A stretch of DNA of 64,000 bases from Microstegium vimineum (Eukaryota > Streptophyta > Magnoliopsida > Poales > Poaceae): contig CM039119.1 of assembly GCA_022036555.1 (NCBI GenBank), positions 6,696,001 to 6,760,000 of the forward strand, written 5' to 3'. Shown piece by piece: positions 23,041 through 34,075 of this stretch. Each line of letters opens with the position of its first letter. Positions within the stretch are counted from its first letter, which is position 1. The notes below the pieces were generated by a model. The model was not told where the DNA came from. It saw nothing but the letters and a program-made list of their open reading frames with translations, and made no database searches. A program made the position numbers and the translations under genes.

Positions 23041-23530
23041 TTTCATTTTCAGTTAGTTAATTTAGTTAGTTTATTTAGTAATTAGTTAATTTAGTTAATT
23101 AATTTAGTTAATTAATTTAGTTAGTTAATTTAGTTAGTTTAGTAATTAGTTAATTTAGTTAGTGTTAGTTAATTTATTAGTAATTAGTTAATTTAATTAG
23201 TTTAGTTAATTAATTTAGTTAGTTAATTTAGTTAGTTTAGTAATTAGTTAATTTAGTTAGTTAATTTAGTTAGTGTTAGTTAATTTAGTAAATAGTTAAT
23301 TTAGTTAGTTTATTTAGTAATTAGTTAATTTAATTAGTTTAGGTAATTAATTTAGTTAGTTAATTTAGTTAGTTTAGTAATTAGGTAATTTAGTTAGTTA
23401 ATTTAGTTAGTGTTAGTTAATTTAGTAATTAGTTAATTTAGTTAGTTTATTTAGTAATTAGTTAATTTAATTAGTTAATTTAGTTAGTTAATTTAGTAAG
23501 TAATTAAAGGTTATTTATTCCCTTTATTTA
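23041..23530. repeat. TTAGTTAGTTTAG low-complexity array
   Basis: This is the inverse complement of the array at 21590-22520 (AATTTAGTTAGTT units), so the two arrays face each other across a GC-rich core of about 520 bp. Confidence 0.9.
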
Positions 23531-24060
23531 GTTTAGTTAGTAATTAATGGTATGTTAATTATCAGGGTTAGTTATTATTTCATGTACTTAATTAGGGTTT
23601 GTGGATTAATTTAGTTAGTAATTAAAGGCTTGTTTATTAGGGTTAGTTATTATTTCATGTACTTAGGGTTCGTGAATTAATTAAGTTTTTAATTAAAGGT
23701 TTGTTAATTAGGGTTAGTTAATATTTCGTGTAGCTAGGGTTAGTAAATAATATAGAATCCAAAGGTATACAAGAAGGGGAAAGATGTTTTAATTAAGATT
23801 TATTTAATTAAGTTAGAAAATAATATCATAGTCCAAAGGTATACAATAAAGGGAAATGTAAACATCTGCTTAATAAGAAAGAGTAGCATTAGGTACAAAT
23901 GATAAGTGATACATTAATTAGTTACATGATAAACAATCTAGCGTGCTACAGTCCTTCCTTGTCCATCATGGCGCACCCAGGGCAAAGAGGTTTGCGGGAT
24001 ACTTTTCTCCACATTTTTGATCTTTTCTTCAAAGTTTGTAAAAAGAGACATCTCGCTGAA
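23531..24060. other. 3' side of tnp2, no coding signal
   Basis: Degenerate TTAGGGTTAGT-like text and AT-rich sequence are present, with no open frame of note. It probably includes the tnp2 3' UTR. Confidence 0.4.
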
Positions 24061-27000
24061 CTAATTAACATCCTCTAAATCCATCACACCATCAACTCCT
24101 ACAATTTGTTGCTTTCCAGGGATTGCTACGTGCTTTGGCTTTTGGGTACTTTTCTTTTCATTCGTAGATAGAATTTGTTCCACATAGAACACCTGTGCGG
24201 CACGGTTAGCAAGGATCCACGGATCATCTTTGTAACCTACTTTACTTAGATCAAGAACTCTTTGGCCATAGTTATCCACAGTGACATGTTTATCTTGAAC
24301 CCATCGACATCGGAACACTGGAATCTGCAGGCGTGGACCATATTCAACCTCCCATATGTCATCAATGAATCCAAAGTATGTAGTTTCTTCACCAGTTGTA
24401 TCATCTGCAGCCTCACATCGAACGCCACTATTCTGGGCCATGCGCTTGGTGTCCCTAAAACTGGTGGAAAATGTGAAGCCACTAATGTCATAGCTCTGCC
24501 ATGATATGACCTGGCTTGATGGTCCAGATGCTAAAATCTTGATGGTTTCTGATTCATCTGTCATGTCCAAATTCTTTAGCCATGCGGTGAACCGACGCTT
24601 GTATTCCTTGTGTACCCAATCATTTGTGCATCCTAGATTCTCCTCACGAAGCTCTTTCATGTGCTGCTTGGTGAATGGGTCCATTATTATGAGGTGTTGT
24701 AGTATGTTGTAATGTACCTCTAGGACTATGTTGTAATCTGGCGGGATGAATGATTTTCGTCCCATCCTCCCTCGTCCACCAAGCCTTCCCTCATGTCGCA
24801 ACGGAGGCAAACCAATTGATACCTAGTCTTTTAGGAGATTATTACATAATGGTCCTCCAGACTCAATGGCCTCTTCTGTAGTGTATGCCTCTATCATGGA
24901 ACCCTCCGGATGAGCACGATTTGCCATATAGCCATTCAATATTGACATGAAACGCTCATACGTCCACATTTCATGGAAATACATGGGGCCCAATGCCTCA
25001 ATTTGAGGCACCAAATGAACAATAAGGTGTACCATGATATCAAAGAACGATGGGGGAAAGCACATCTCCAACTGGCTCAATGTCTCTGCAGCAAATTTCT
25101 GTAGGGACTCTAACTCATCACGGATAATTACCTTCTCAGATATCTTATTGAAGAAGTAGCACAACCGTGTGATTGCCATCTTTAAGAACACTGGATTTAT
25201 AGCCCTGATGGCAATAGGAAGAAAAGTGGTCAGCATTACATGACAATCATGTGAGTTATAGTTGGTGAGTGTAAGGTCTTTCATCGAAACAAGACTCCTT
25301 ATGTTGGAGCAGAAACCAGATGGAACTTTTAAATTCTTCAACCACACACATATTGCATGTTTCTCATCTCTGTTCAGGTTATAGCTTGCTGCCGGTAGAT
25401 GGTACTTCCCATTCTCTAGGAGTACAGGATGAAGTTCTTTTCTGATCTTTAAATGTTGCATGTCCAAACGTGAATTGAGACCTTCCTTTGTCTTACTCTT
25501 TATGTCTAGAAAAGTTCCAACTACGTTGTCAAACACATTCTTCTGAACATGCATACCATCGATCGCATGTCGTACGTCTAAGTCTTTCTAGTACGATAAG
25601 TACTTAAATAAAATAGACTTCTTCTTGAATGTGTCCCCCTCATTTGCCTTCACAACCTTTCTTGGTTTTCCATCTTTGGTAATTTTTCCAAACAGAAACT
25701 TGACATTCTCAACTATCTTATACACTCTATGCCCTTTACTATAACCTGATGGAGCAGTAGATTTTGATTCCTCCATATTGTCAAAGTACTTATTCATCTT
25801 TTGTAAGCGGTACTTATGGCCTGCCGGTAGCCACCTCCTATGCCTCATGTACACTATATTGTTAGATGAAGGAAGAGACACGTGCCATGTTCCATCTATG
25901 CACTCTACACAACCAACCTTTCCCTTGAACTGGCCTGATAATGAGAAGAGAGCAGGATAATCATTAATTGTGACAATAATAATTGCTCTCAGTGTGAATG
26001 TCTCTATAGAATCATGGACCCTTGTGTTTAGGCGATTAACGACAATACTAGATCACTATGACTAACGTGTGTTTTGCAGAGACAAAGTCATTTATGTTAG
26101 GTCATGAGTGATGCATTTTGAATAGGGCTTAATGGATATTCATGCCCCCAAGATGGAATTTGTTTCGGTTGCAAAGGATGTTGATACAAGTTGAAGAGTA
26201 GGCTAGTTCTTAGTGCCATAAGGTTGAGAAGGGCACTAAGTATAGCTAGGGCTTTTGTTTTTCCTTTGACCGTACTATAAAGGGGGGTATTAGATTAGTA
26301 GCTTGACCTAGGAGAGTTTAGGAAAGTGAGTATATGCACACTTGTCACAACTAGTCCTAGAGACCTTGCTTTCAGCCCTTGATAAACCCTAGAAATGGTA
26401 GGAGCAAAATCCCTTAAGAAACCTCAGCGAAAACGGTTGAAAAAGAGGGAGAAAGAGGCTCTGGATCACTCTGCTTAGTGGGCGTCGGACCATAGGAGAG
26501 TGGTCCGACGGTCCCTGACTTAGGTAGATTCTTAGCTCGAGGAGCTCCGTACCACCTGTCTGGAAAGCACCGGACCCTAGGAGAGTGGTCCGGTGGCTTG
26601 GTTCAGAGAGACAGAAGGCTCCGGACTAGTCCGACGGTTCGTCCGACGGCTAGTCCGACGCCTCATGACAGGGGTTTGGGTTTATGCAGAGAGCTCCTGA
26701 CTCCGGACCAGAGCGTCGGACCAAGGCACCGGACCAAGGAGAGTGGTCCGGTGGTGTGTAAAAGAGAGAAAAGTTTTCACTCAGAGAGCACCGAGGCTCC
26801 GGACCAGAGCGTCGGACCAGTGCGTCGGACCAAGCAGAGTAGTCCGACGGTGCCTGAGTTTGAAATCAGAGTGAGCTCCGGACCAGTGTGCATGGTCCGG
26901 TGGTATGAGCTCCGGACTAGTCCGGTGGCTTCGCAGAGAGAAGAAAAAGTAAAAACGGCTAGTTTTGGAGGTGGGGACTATTTATAGTTGCCCCCTTGGT

Positions 27001-29145
27001 CATTAGAGGAACTCTTAGCCATTGTTTCAGCTGGTGACACCTTGAGAAATCTTTTGGAGAGCCAAGAGGCTAGTGAGGGAGAGATTAGAGAGAGATCATC
27101 TTGTTCTTCCCTCCTAGAGTGATTAGGAGTGACTTGTGTGCATCCATCCACCTTCCTAGCCTTGAGTGGGTCAAGTGAAGGTCTTGTGCTTGTTACTCTT
27201 GGTGTTCGACAGCACCTAGACGGTTTGGTGGTGTTCGGAGGAAGTGACCACCGGGAGATTGTTGGCGGCTCTTCTCCAAGCTCTTGTGATCGGTTGTGGG
27301 CGATTCACCGAGCCGGAGTGGCGAAGAATCAGCCCGTAGAGAGCACTCTACCCTTGCGCGGGTAGAGGGGGAGCGATAACTTGCGAGGTGCTCCAACGAG
27401 GACTAGGGGGTGTGTCGACACCTCGATACCTCGGGAAAAATCGCTGCGTCAATGAGATTCTCTTTTCCCTAGCTCTTTACATTTCCGCATTACTTTTCGT
27501 CTTGTTTTTACATTTCCCACTAGAATTGCTTAGGTTGTTTTTAATTCCTTTGAACTGCTACCGCTTTCTAGCTAGGACACACGGACGGTAGGCACTAGGG
27601 GGTGATTGGCATTTGATAGGTTTTATATTTGCTTTAGAAATTTAAAACAAGCCCAATTCACCCCCCTCTTGGGCATCTTGATCCTTTCAGTCTCTTTGCG
27701 GAACGCATCGATCATTTTGACACCCACTTCCCATAGTATTTGCATCTCTTGCATTAAGGGCTCTAGAAATACATCCATATCAACTCCAGGTTGTGTAGGT
27801 CCAGAAATTAGAATGGTTAGCAAAATATATTTTCTTTTTTGACACAACCATGAAGGAAGGTTGTATATTGTCATGATCACTAGCCATGTGTTGTGCGTGC
27901 TGCTCCTCTCGGCAAATGGATTCATTCCATCAGTACTCAGAGCAAACCTTACATTTCGTGGGTCCTCAGCAAAGTCTGGATATTTCTTATCGAATTCTTG
28001 CCATTGCTTTGCATCGGCTGGATGTCGTAACTTTCCATCATCTTTCCTTTCATCAGAAGCATGCCAGGTCATAAGTTCCGCATCATCAGGGTTTGCAAAC
28101 AAACACCTCAAACGATCAACCACAGGGAGATACCATATCACCAATGTAGGAATTCTTCTCAACGCATAATAGTCCACTTCGATATTGCTAGTGGGCTTTG
28201 AACGTTTGTCTTGTTGAGTCTTTGTTTGCGTCTTCTTTTGCTTCCTCCCTGAAGAAACAGAGGCTGCATTCTCTTCCTCTTGATAATCTTTATTCGTCTT
28301 GTACCTACTAGCACCGCAGTTTGGACAACTGTCTAAGTCTTTATACTGATCACATTGATATAGGATACAATGATTTCTACATGCGTGGATCTTCTCAACA
28401 CCCATCGTAAGTGGACTGACTAGCTTCTTTGCATAGTACGTGTTAGCAGGCACTTTGTTCTCCTTAGGAAGAAGGTCTCCAAGTACACGCAATAAATCAT
28501 TGAAACTAGCATCAGACCAACCATATCTAGTCTTTATCATCAAAAACTGAAGAACAGCCCGTAGTGTCGACCACTCTTTGGTACAACCTTTTGACTCGTC
28601 GTACAAAGGCTCTTCTGCTGCCTTCTTCAAGGCTTCCATTCGCTTCATGAAGAATATCGATGGATCCGCACAACGGTTCATTATTGCCTCTAAGAAATCT
28701 GCATCTTCAATGGCATCAATGTTAACATGCTGAGTTTCATTAACATCAGACGTAGAATTATGAGTTTGATTAACATCTGGCATAGCATGATGGGTTTCAT
28801 TGATATCTGGCATAGCATCACATTCATTGAGATATGGCATTAGACCCTCCACATTGATGTTACTTGCAGTGTTGTCAGTTGTCCGCATATAAGGTGTAGA
28901 ACTACCCTCACCATGTTTTATCCAAATCAAGTAGTCCTCCACAAATCCTCTGCAAACCAGATGAGAAGTGATTGCTTCCACATTGTCAAATACACAATAT
29001 TTTTACAGTCTGCGCATGGACAGCATATGTGTTTCGCCTTTGTTCTCTGAGCATGTATCTTCACGACATCAATAAATTTTTGGACCTCCACTACATAAGA
29101 TGGGTCTAATCTTGATAAGTTGTACATCCATAATGACCTCTCCAT
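24061..29145 (-). pseudogene. CACTA 1 tnp2 transposase, interrupted
   Basis: tnp2 proteins cut and join CACTA ends. Minus-strand domains in order: the Transpos_assoc N-terminus from 29145 (MERSLWMYNLSRLDPSYV, Cys-rich CCPCADCKN); the Transposase_21 core (28981-27690, with CPNCGASRYK, FALSTDGMNPF and YNLPSWLCQKRKYILLTILI); its continuation from 26004 (IIIVTINDYPALFSLSGQFK); DUF4218 (25554-24823, MHVQKNVFDNVVG, PPSFFDIMVHLIVHLV, ALGPMYFHEMWTYERFM); and DUF4216 (24810-24061, GFTFSTSFRDTKR, YFGFIDDIWEVEY). Lesions: a duplicated GT near 28993 shifts the frame after KNIV; a solo LTR at 26005-27689 splits the core; in-frame TAG codons lie at about 25588 (after FKYLSY) and 24823 (after NLLKD). The gene cannot make a full transposase. 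Its order and strand match the partner Ulp1 gene. Confidence 0.9.
26005..27689 (-). mobile_element. Solo LTR inserted in tnp2
   Basis: This 1,685-bp insertion has GTCTC directly repeated at 26000-26004 and 27690-27694, joining tnp2 codons exactly (AFRKE..ETFTLRA). On the minus strand it starts TGAAAGGATCAAGATGCCCA, a familiar start of grass copia LTRs. It ends CTATA rather than the usual CA. No coding region is inside. The central part (26480-26935) has many GAGAGTGGTCCG, CCGGACCA and GTCCGACGG motifs in both orientations, forming potential hairpins. Copia origin is inferred from memory of LTR starts. Confidence 0.82.
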
Positions 29146-30029
29146 ATTTATCTGTAATTAGTTAGGAAAATATTGTATGTCACTCTAAAAACAAAACAAA
29201 AATAATCCCTCATAACTAAGATTCTATCCTCCATCAATTAAATAGATATGAAAACCTACCTCTTACAGAATTTACAAAATAAAAAATTTAAATAATTATT
29301 TAAACTCATTTTTATAATTATAAGAATTAATTAAACGAAGATGGCATATTGATTAACAAACCCTAAGTATAAGCAAAAATAACAAACCCTAATTAACAAA
29401 CCCTAAGTACATGAAATACTAACTAACCCTAATTAATAAACCATTAATTACTAACTAAATTAATTAACTAACCCTAAGTACATGAAATATCTAACCCTAA
29501 ATAATAAACCATCAATTACTAACAAAAATTATTGAAAAACCTAAGCTACATGAAATAATAACTAACCCTATTTAACAAACCCTAAGTATAGACAATAATA
29601 ACTAACCCTAATTAACAAAACATTAACTACTAAATTAATTCATAAACCCTAAGTATTCTATTACATAGATCTACTCACAAGAATTCTAAAACGTATTTAT
29701 TTTCTATAATCCGAGCAAGATACAATTTACTATGAATTTACAAAAAAAATAGCTAAAACTCTCTCTCTTGCCCTAGCTATGAACCCTAACCCTAGATTTA
29801 GAGCATCTCCAATACAAGAATTGAACCAAAGAATCACTAAAAAAATGACGGCAACGACACTAACTAATCTTTTGGAAGTTTCTCACCAAAGAAATGAAGT
29901 TCAAAACATCCCCCCTTGGAGTGTCGGTCACTGTGCACACAGCACAGGAGTAACTGTTCTTGTCTGGAGGTGGAAGAAGGGAATTTGTTGCAGCATTAAC
30001 ACAAGCGGTTGATAAGGAGGACTGCCTGT

Positions 30030-30249
30030 GTAAATACCTGTGTATTTACATATGTGGTTGATAATGTCAGCCGCCTGTGTAAATGGTATTTACACATGCG
30101 GTAGAGATAGGAGAGCCGCCTGTGTAAATTGTTTTACACAGGCGGTTCTCTTGCTGGGCCCATCCTATTTTTTTGTAGTGGCGTCATGAAATTGTGAACC
30201 GCCTGTGAAAAAAAAATAACGTGACAGCAAAAATGATTTTTTAATAGTG
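30030..30249. repeat. CACTA 1 right subterminal repeats with two candidate ends
   Basis: Repeated TTTACACAGGCGG and CCGCCTGTGTAAA motifs lead up to TTTTTTTGTAGTG at 30180. Sixty-nine bases further, after another CCGCCTGTGAAAA, lies TTTTTTAATAGTG ending at 30249. One is the true terminus; the other may be from an older nested element. Confidence 0.7.
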
Positions 30250-31600
30250 GAAAGGGTCTACTGTACAATCTCTGAGCCGGACGTTGCATGCTCCGTGAGG
30301 CAATAATGTCGCTGCCGCCACCGGCGAAGCAGGGCTGAAGCGGCCAGGCAATGAGGCAAGCCTCTCTGCCGGCCTGCTTCTATGAAAGAGGTCAATAGTA
30401 CAAGCAAGATAATTTAGTGTGTTTGTTCTTGCCCGTTCAAGAACTCTTAAAATCCACAAATAATAATAATAATAATAATAATAATGGTGGATTGTGCAGA
30501 TCAGTTCTATCTAGAAGTGAACAAAGATACACGTACCCATGCAGTTGGGACAGCAGCGTATCAAGAATGGGGCAGCTGAAAATCAGGGACTCTCAACTCA
30601 ATGCTTTTTTAGTATGCGCGCTTTTCATTGCAACAATACACTTGAACTCTATTAATTACATTCTGTGTACTCATCTAAACAAAACATTATACTTCATTTT
30701 GTATATATAGAATACATAAGCTCTTTAGCATGCTGGCAAACAGATCTCAAATGCTTTAATATACAGATGGTTACCCTTTGCTAATTAAGATTTAATTAGC
30801 TAAATCCACCAAAAAATGTGTCTTGTTAGTGTACTCATTTGGTAGATTGTTTTGTAAAGTTAATCGAACTGAGGGTATTTTGACTCTACTAGTCTACTAA
30901 GTATTTTTCTGGTCCCAAATTTTAGGGAAGTTTTGTGCTACAGGCCTACAAGCAAGTGCGTAAACAAATGCGTATTGGCTGCTGACCTCATCCCTGCACA
31001 CAGACGTCTCGGCCGCCAATGCGACGGTGGAACTCCCTAAAGACAGTTGGGTTGTAGTACAAGGCGACGATGCTGATGAGCCCTACAGAGGCAGTTTGCC
31101 CAAATGACTGACATTATCATCAACACAGGCGGATCATTAAGCAATGCGGCGGTGGTGAGGACTTCCACAGTCGGTCACATAACCGAGCTACGACCATCTC
31201 TGACGAGTGCTTACTAACGGACTCGATATTCGGCCGCGAAGGGGGGTACGACGTGTCTGCGAAGGGTTAGTGTGTAAGTTCAGATACTACAGCTTGTACC
31301 GGAACAAAAACACCACATTAATTCTCATAAGATACGCTAAGAAAAGATTGATTGCTAATTAGAGAAACTTAACCAAATAATAGGAGTTTATGGGCCTATT
31401 TGTTTACGTAAACCTACGTGACCCAGGCAGTTAGTCTGGTACCGATGGTGCAACTTCATGCGTGTTTGGTTATTGTGTTCTAGCAGAGACGAGCTCAGTT
31501 CATACCGTGTTTGTTTGCCTATACAGAAAGATATAACGACTTTGCAAGAATTGAATAGCAGGTAATAAAACAGTCGTTGCGAGAGGTATCAGCTCGCTGT
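30250..31600. other. Intergenic, no gene supported
   Basis: Contains a (TAA)8 microsatellite at 30460-30484. Otherwise there are only short frames. Nothing recognisable was found. Confidence 0.5.
30460..30484. repeat. (TAA)n microsatellite
   Basis: About eight uninterrupted TAA/AAT triplets. Confidence 0.95.
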
Positions 31601-31640
31601 CACCTTTAGCTTGCTCGATCTGCGCCTCTGCTTCAAGCCT

Positions 31641-31661
31641 TGAACCAGGAACCGGAACCGG
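31641..31661. repeat. GGAACC hexamer array
   Basis: GAACCAGGAACCGGAACC is followed by GGTGTCCTTGTGG, the same tail style as at 2720 and 14628. Confidence 0.65.
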
Positions 31662-31820
31662 TGTCCTTGTGGTGAGAGCTTTGGTGTTGTAGCATGAAAG
31701 GCCAGCCACAGCATGGGCTTGTACTTTTAGCGGATACTTCTACCTGTCTCTGTCCGCCGTCGTCTGATGGAAACAATTGATCCATTTCAATTTCGACGAC
31801 CGCACCGGAAGCCTACTTCG

Positions 31821-31849
31821 AACTGGAACCGGAACCGGAACCAGAACCG
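31821..31849. repeat. GGAACC hexamer array
   Basis: Four to five units (GGAACT, GGAACC, GGAACC, AGAACC) are followed within 40 nt by GATGAGCTCCACCC of the shared module. Confidence 0.75.
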
Positions 31850-32359
31850 TTATTATCGCTATATGGTGATGACTGATGAGCTCCACCCATAGATGTGAAC
31901 CATGTTGCCAGGTCTTGAAATTTCGTCCCACAGTTCTGGCCAAGCATGAAAGGGCTGAGTTATAGAAGTTTTAAATTGAGACATCACGGCACGTTTTGAA
32001 ATGAACAGACAGCTTGTCCAGTGCATATAGTAACACTGTACATTGTAACATTTGCTGCTTCTGTTTGAACTTTGAGATAAACGCACATACACGTTCTTCT
32101 GTTGAGCCAGTCATTTTTCGATCATGGGAATAACATCGCTTCCAAAACGGGAACTGAACTTGGACGCCAGGAGGAGGGAGCTCTTTGACTCGACTCTGCC
32201 CCGCCTTGGCGCTGGGTGACGCCGAGGTCCCAGTCCCACCCACCCCTTCCCCGTCCGGACTCCGGAGACAAAAAAAAAATGGCAGGTCTACTCTTCTTCA
32301 TCAGTCAAAGGATAAACAGGCATTAATCTTCATCAGAATCTTCTTTTAAAAGAACCGTG

Positions 32360-32397
32360 GAACTGGAACCGGAACCGGAACCGGAACCAGAACTGGA
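32360..32397. repeat. GGAACC hexamer array
   Basis: Six units running from GGAACT through three perfect GGAACC to AGAACTGGAGC. It is followed by CCTTCATCACAATAATAACC, which echoes the text at 12845-12865 near another partial array (GGAACCGTAACTGGAACGGG). Confidence 0.75.
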
Positions 32398-32886
32398 GCA
32401 TGTCCAGTCGCCTTCATCACAATAATAACCTTGTTGCTCTGTTCTGGCTAACGACGATTTCAGACACAACCAACAATTTAAACAGTCAAGGCCAGCCAGC
32501 ACAAGCCCGATCGATCATGTGCTTGCACTTTCAGATGGTACTTTCAGAGGCCAGTTGCCAGAACCAGAACCGGAGCACGTAGCACTGTTGCTCTGTTCCG
32601 GCTAATAACGATTCAGCTGAAAACATCATGTTAAACACGATCGATAATACACCAAATTACTTGTCTAAAATCTTGTTACCTTTAATAAACCATCACAGAT
32701 TCACAGTACGGTAAAAGAAATCGATCTTTCCTCGGAAAAAAGAACAAATTACTCAAATCAATCTCTTACGTACATACATATGACATACAAACACAGCTAA
32801 TAAATTTTGGTACAACCATCACAGCGATCCCAACACTGGCAACACATGCATACATACATACAAAGAGGTCGTCTCATCGTCTGAGA

Positions 32887-33270
32887 CTACTTTCTGAGCA
32901 TGACGAAGCCGACGAGTATCCCAAACACAGGGATCAGCGTGAGCGTCGAAGCGCAGAGCAGCGCCATGCCAATGCCACGCCGGACGTCCTGCCCGTCCAG
33001 ACGACGCGCGACCCAGAAGGAAGCAGAGGCGGTCGCGGTGCCGACGATCACGCCGACCACGAGGACGCCGTAGTACACGACGACGAGTGCTTTGCCGTGG
33101 TGGGTGAAGATGCCATCGGGAGTAGTCTTGGAGAAGAGGAGCGCGAACGCCGCCACTGCCTGGAAGACGCCGACGGTGAGCATCGCGGACGGCACCATGG
33201 CCCTGCTGCGGAGGGCGCCCGAGGCAGAGTCCACGACCGTCGTGAGCGCAGCTTCCGAGTCAATCGGCAT
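32887..33270 (-). CDS. Small grass membrane protein family, copy 3 (intact)
   Basis: This is an intact single-exon frame of 127 residues starting MPIDSEAALTTVVDSASGAL at 33270 and ending GFVMLRK before TAG. The frame stays open upstream to 33591, but that part is Ser/Gly/Leu-rich and encoded by the hexamer array and 5' leader. The ATG that aligns with copies 1 and 2 is therefore preferred. Hydrophobic segments lie at about 30-48, 60-80 and 97-118. Compared with copy 2 it has three extra residues in the loop after ARRLDG (QDV). Its terminal LRK replaces the dilysine of copy 2. Function is unknown to me. A TATA-like box lies 138 nt upstream, and the largest GGAACC array lies 175 nt upstream. 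Confidence 0.75.
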   Translation of the reverse strand: MPIDSEAALTTVVDSASGALRSRAMVPSAMLTVGVFQAVAAFALLFSKTTPDGIFTHHGKALVVVYYGVLVVGVIVGTATASASFWVARRLDGQDVRRGIGMALLCASTLTLIPVFGILVGFVMLRK

Positions 33271-33407
33271 CGGCGATGATCGATCTCTCATGTACTTGCT
33301 ATTCGTCGCTGGTAGTAGTAGCAGCAGCAGTTTGCCGCAGCAATGGCCGCTTGGCTTGAGCTTGGGAAATGGGCAAATGGCAAGAGGTTCACCGAATCGC
33401 CGTGGGA

Positions 33408-33416
33408 TATAAATAG
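33408..33416 (-). promoter_or_regulatory. Conserved TATA-like box upstream of family copy 3
   Basis: TATAAATAG (CTATTTATA on the gene strand) lies 138 nt upstream of the ATG. Position and surrounding GTGGGATATAAATAGA match copy 1. Confidence 0.45.
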
Positions 33417-33444
33417 ACGCGTGCGTGACCGAGACCGAGGGACT

Positions 33445-33500
33445 GGCACCGGAACAGGAACAGGAACTGGAACTGGAACCGGAACCGGAACCGGAACCGG
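33445..33500. repeat. Longest GGAACC hexamer array
   Basis: About nine units run from degenerate (GGCACC, GGAACA, GGAACT) to four perfect GGAACC units. It lies just upstream of the TATA-like box of copy 3. Because six is divisible by three and no frame contains a stop, it creates artificial open frames on both strands (VP, GT and GS repeats). Confidence 0.9.
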
Positions 33501-33684
33501 TAGTATGTCGGATAGAAAATTGAGGAGGAGAAAGAACGTCATCAGATAGGAGTAGAAAAATGGCTAGCTTGGAGGAAAGCGAGAAGCACAAGATTGATCT
33601 GGGCTTGCCTACGTGGCTACTCCTACTTGGAAACTAGTTGCACCGCCAAAGTGCACGCGTGTTCGAATCTTCAAAGCCAACCGT

Positions 33685-33735
33685 GGAACCGAACATAACG
33701 GGAACGGGAACAGGAACCGAACCGGAACTGGAACC
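33685..33735. repeat. GGAACC-related hexamer array
   Basis: GGAACCGAAC, GGGAACGGGAACAGGAACC and GGAACTGGAACC end in GCTGTCACTGTGCTGTGTC. This tail matches 2720-2745. Confidence 0.7.
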
Positions 33736-33959
33736 GCTGTCACTGTGCTGTGTCTTTTTTTTTTTTTTGACAAGAACTGTGCTGTGTCTGTTGTCCTATG
33801 GCTGCCCAGCGCCCAGCCACAGACCAGCCAGCTTGAAAGGTTAACGTCACTACGTCTGGTGCGGATATAATAGAAAGAAAACAATGCTATTCCTCCGCCG
33901 TCGTGCGATGGAACTCAGGTGCGATGATAGGTCCATTTCAACAAGCATCATGGAGTCCG

Positions 33960-34075
33960 TGGTACTGCAAAGGTGATGAGCCCCACGCGGTTTGTCCAGA
34001 AGGAAAGGACTGCCCGGTTGACCATGCCCACCACGGCTCGGCGCGCTTCTGATTGTGCTCGTGAGTCGTGATTTT
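33960..34075. repeat. Shared flanking module (right copy)
   Basis: GATGAGCCCCACGCGG, GTCCAGAAGGAAAGG, CCCACCACGGCTCG and CTTCTGATTGTGCTCGTGAG occur in the same order as in 2070-2235 beside copy 1. This marks the outer end of the duplicated segment. Confidence 0.65.

Larger units (their letters stand above)
17256..30249 (-). mobile_element. CACTA (En/Spm) transposon 1, about 13 kb
   Basis: The left terminus is CACTAGAAAACATTTTTAG at 17256. The right end reads TTTTTTTGTAGTG ending at 30180, with a second candidate TTTTTTAATAGTG ending at 30249. Both subterminal regions (17256-17465 and 30030-30215) carry many direct and inverted ACAGGCGG/CCGCCTGT motifs, the usual transposase-binding repeats. 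The 3-bp flanks are GGG on the left and GCG (after 30180) or GAA (after 30249) on the right, so no perfect target duplication is visible. The two genes both lie on the minus strand: tnp2 (24061-29145) and a Ulp1-containing gene (18000-21580). The element is inactive judging from stops, a frameshift and a solo LTR insertion. Confidence 0.88.

Noticed and set aside
33288..33549. Long open frames with VP, GT or GS dipeptide repeats on both strands
   Set aside because: They are produced by the GGAACC array: a six-base unit without stops stays open in every frame. No other coding evidence exists.
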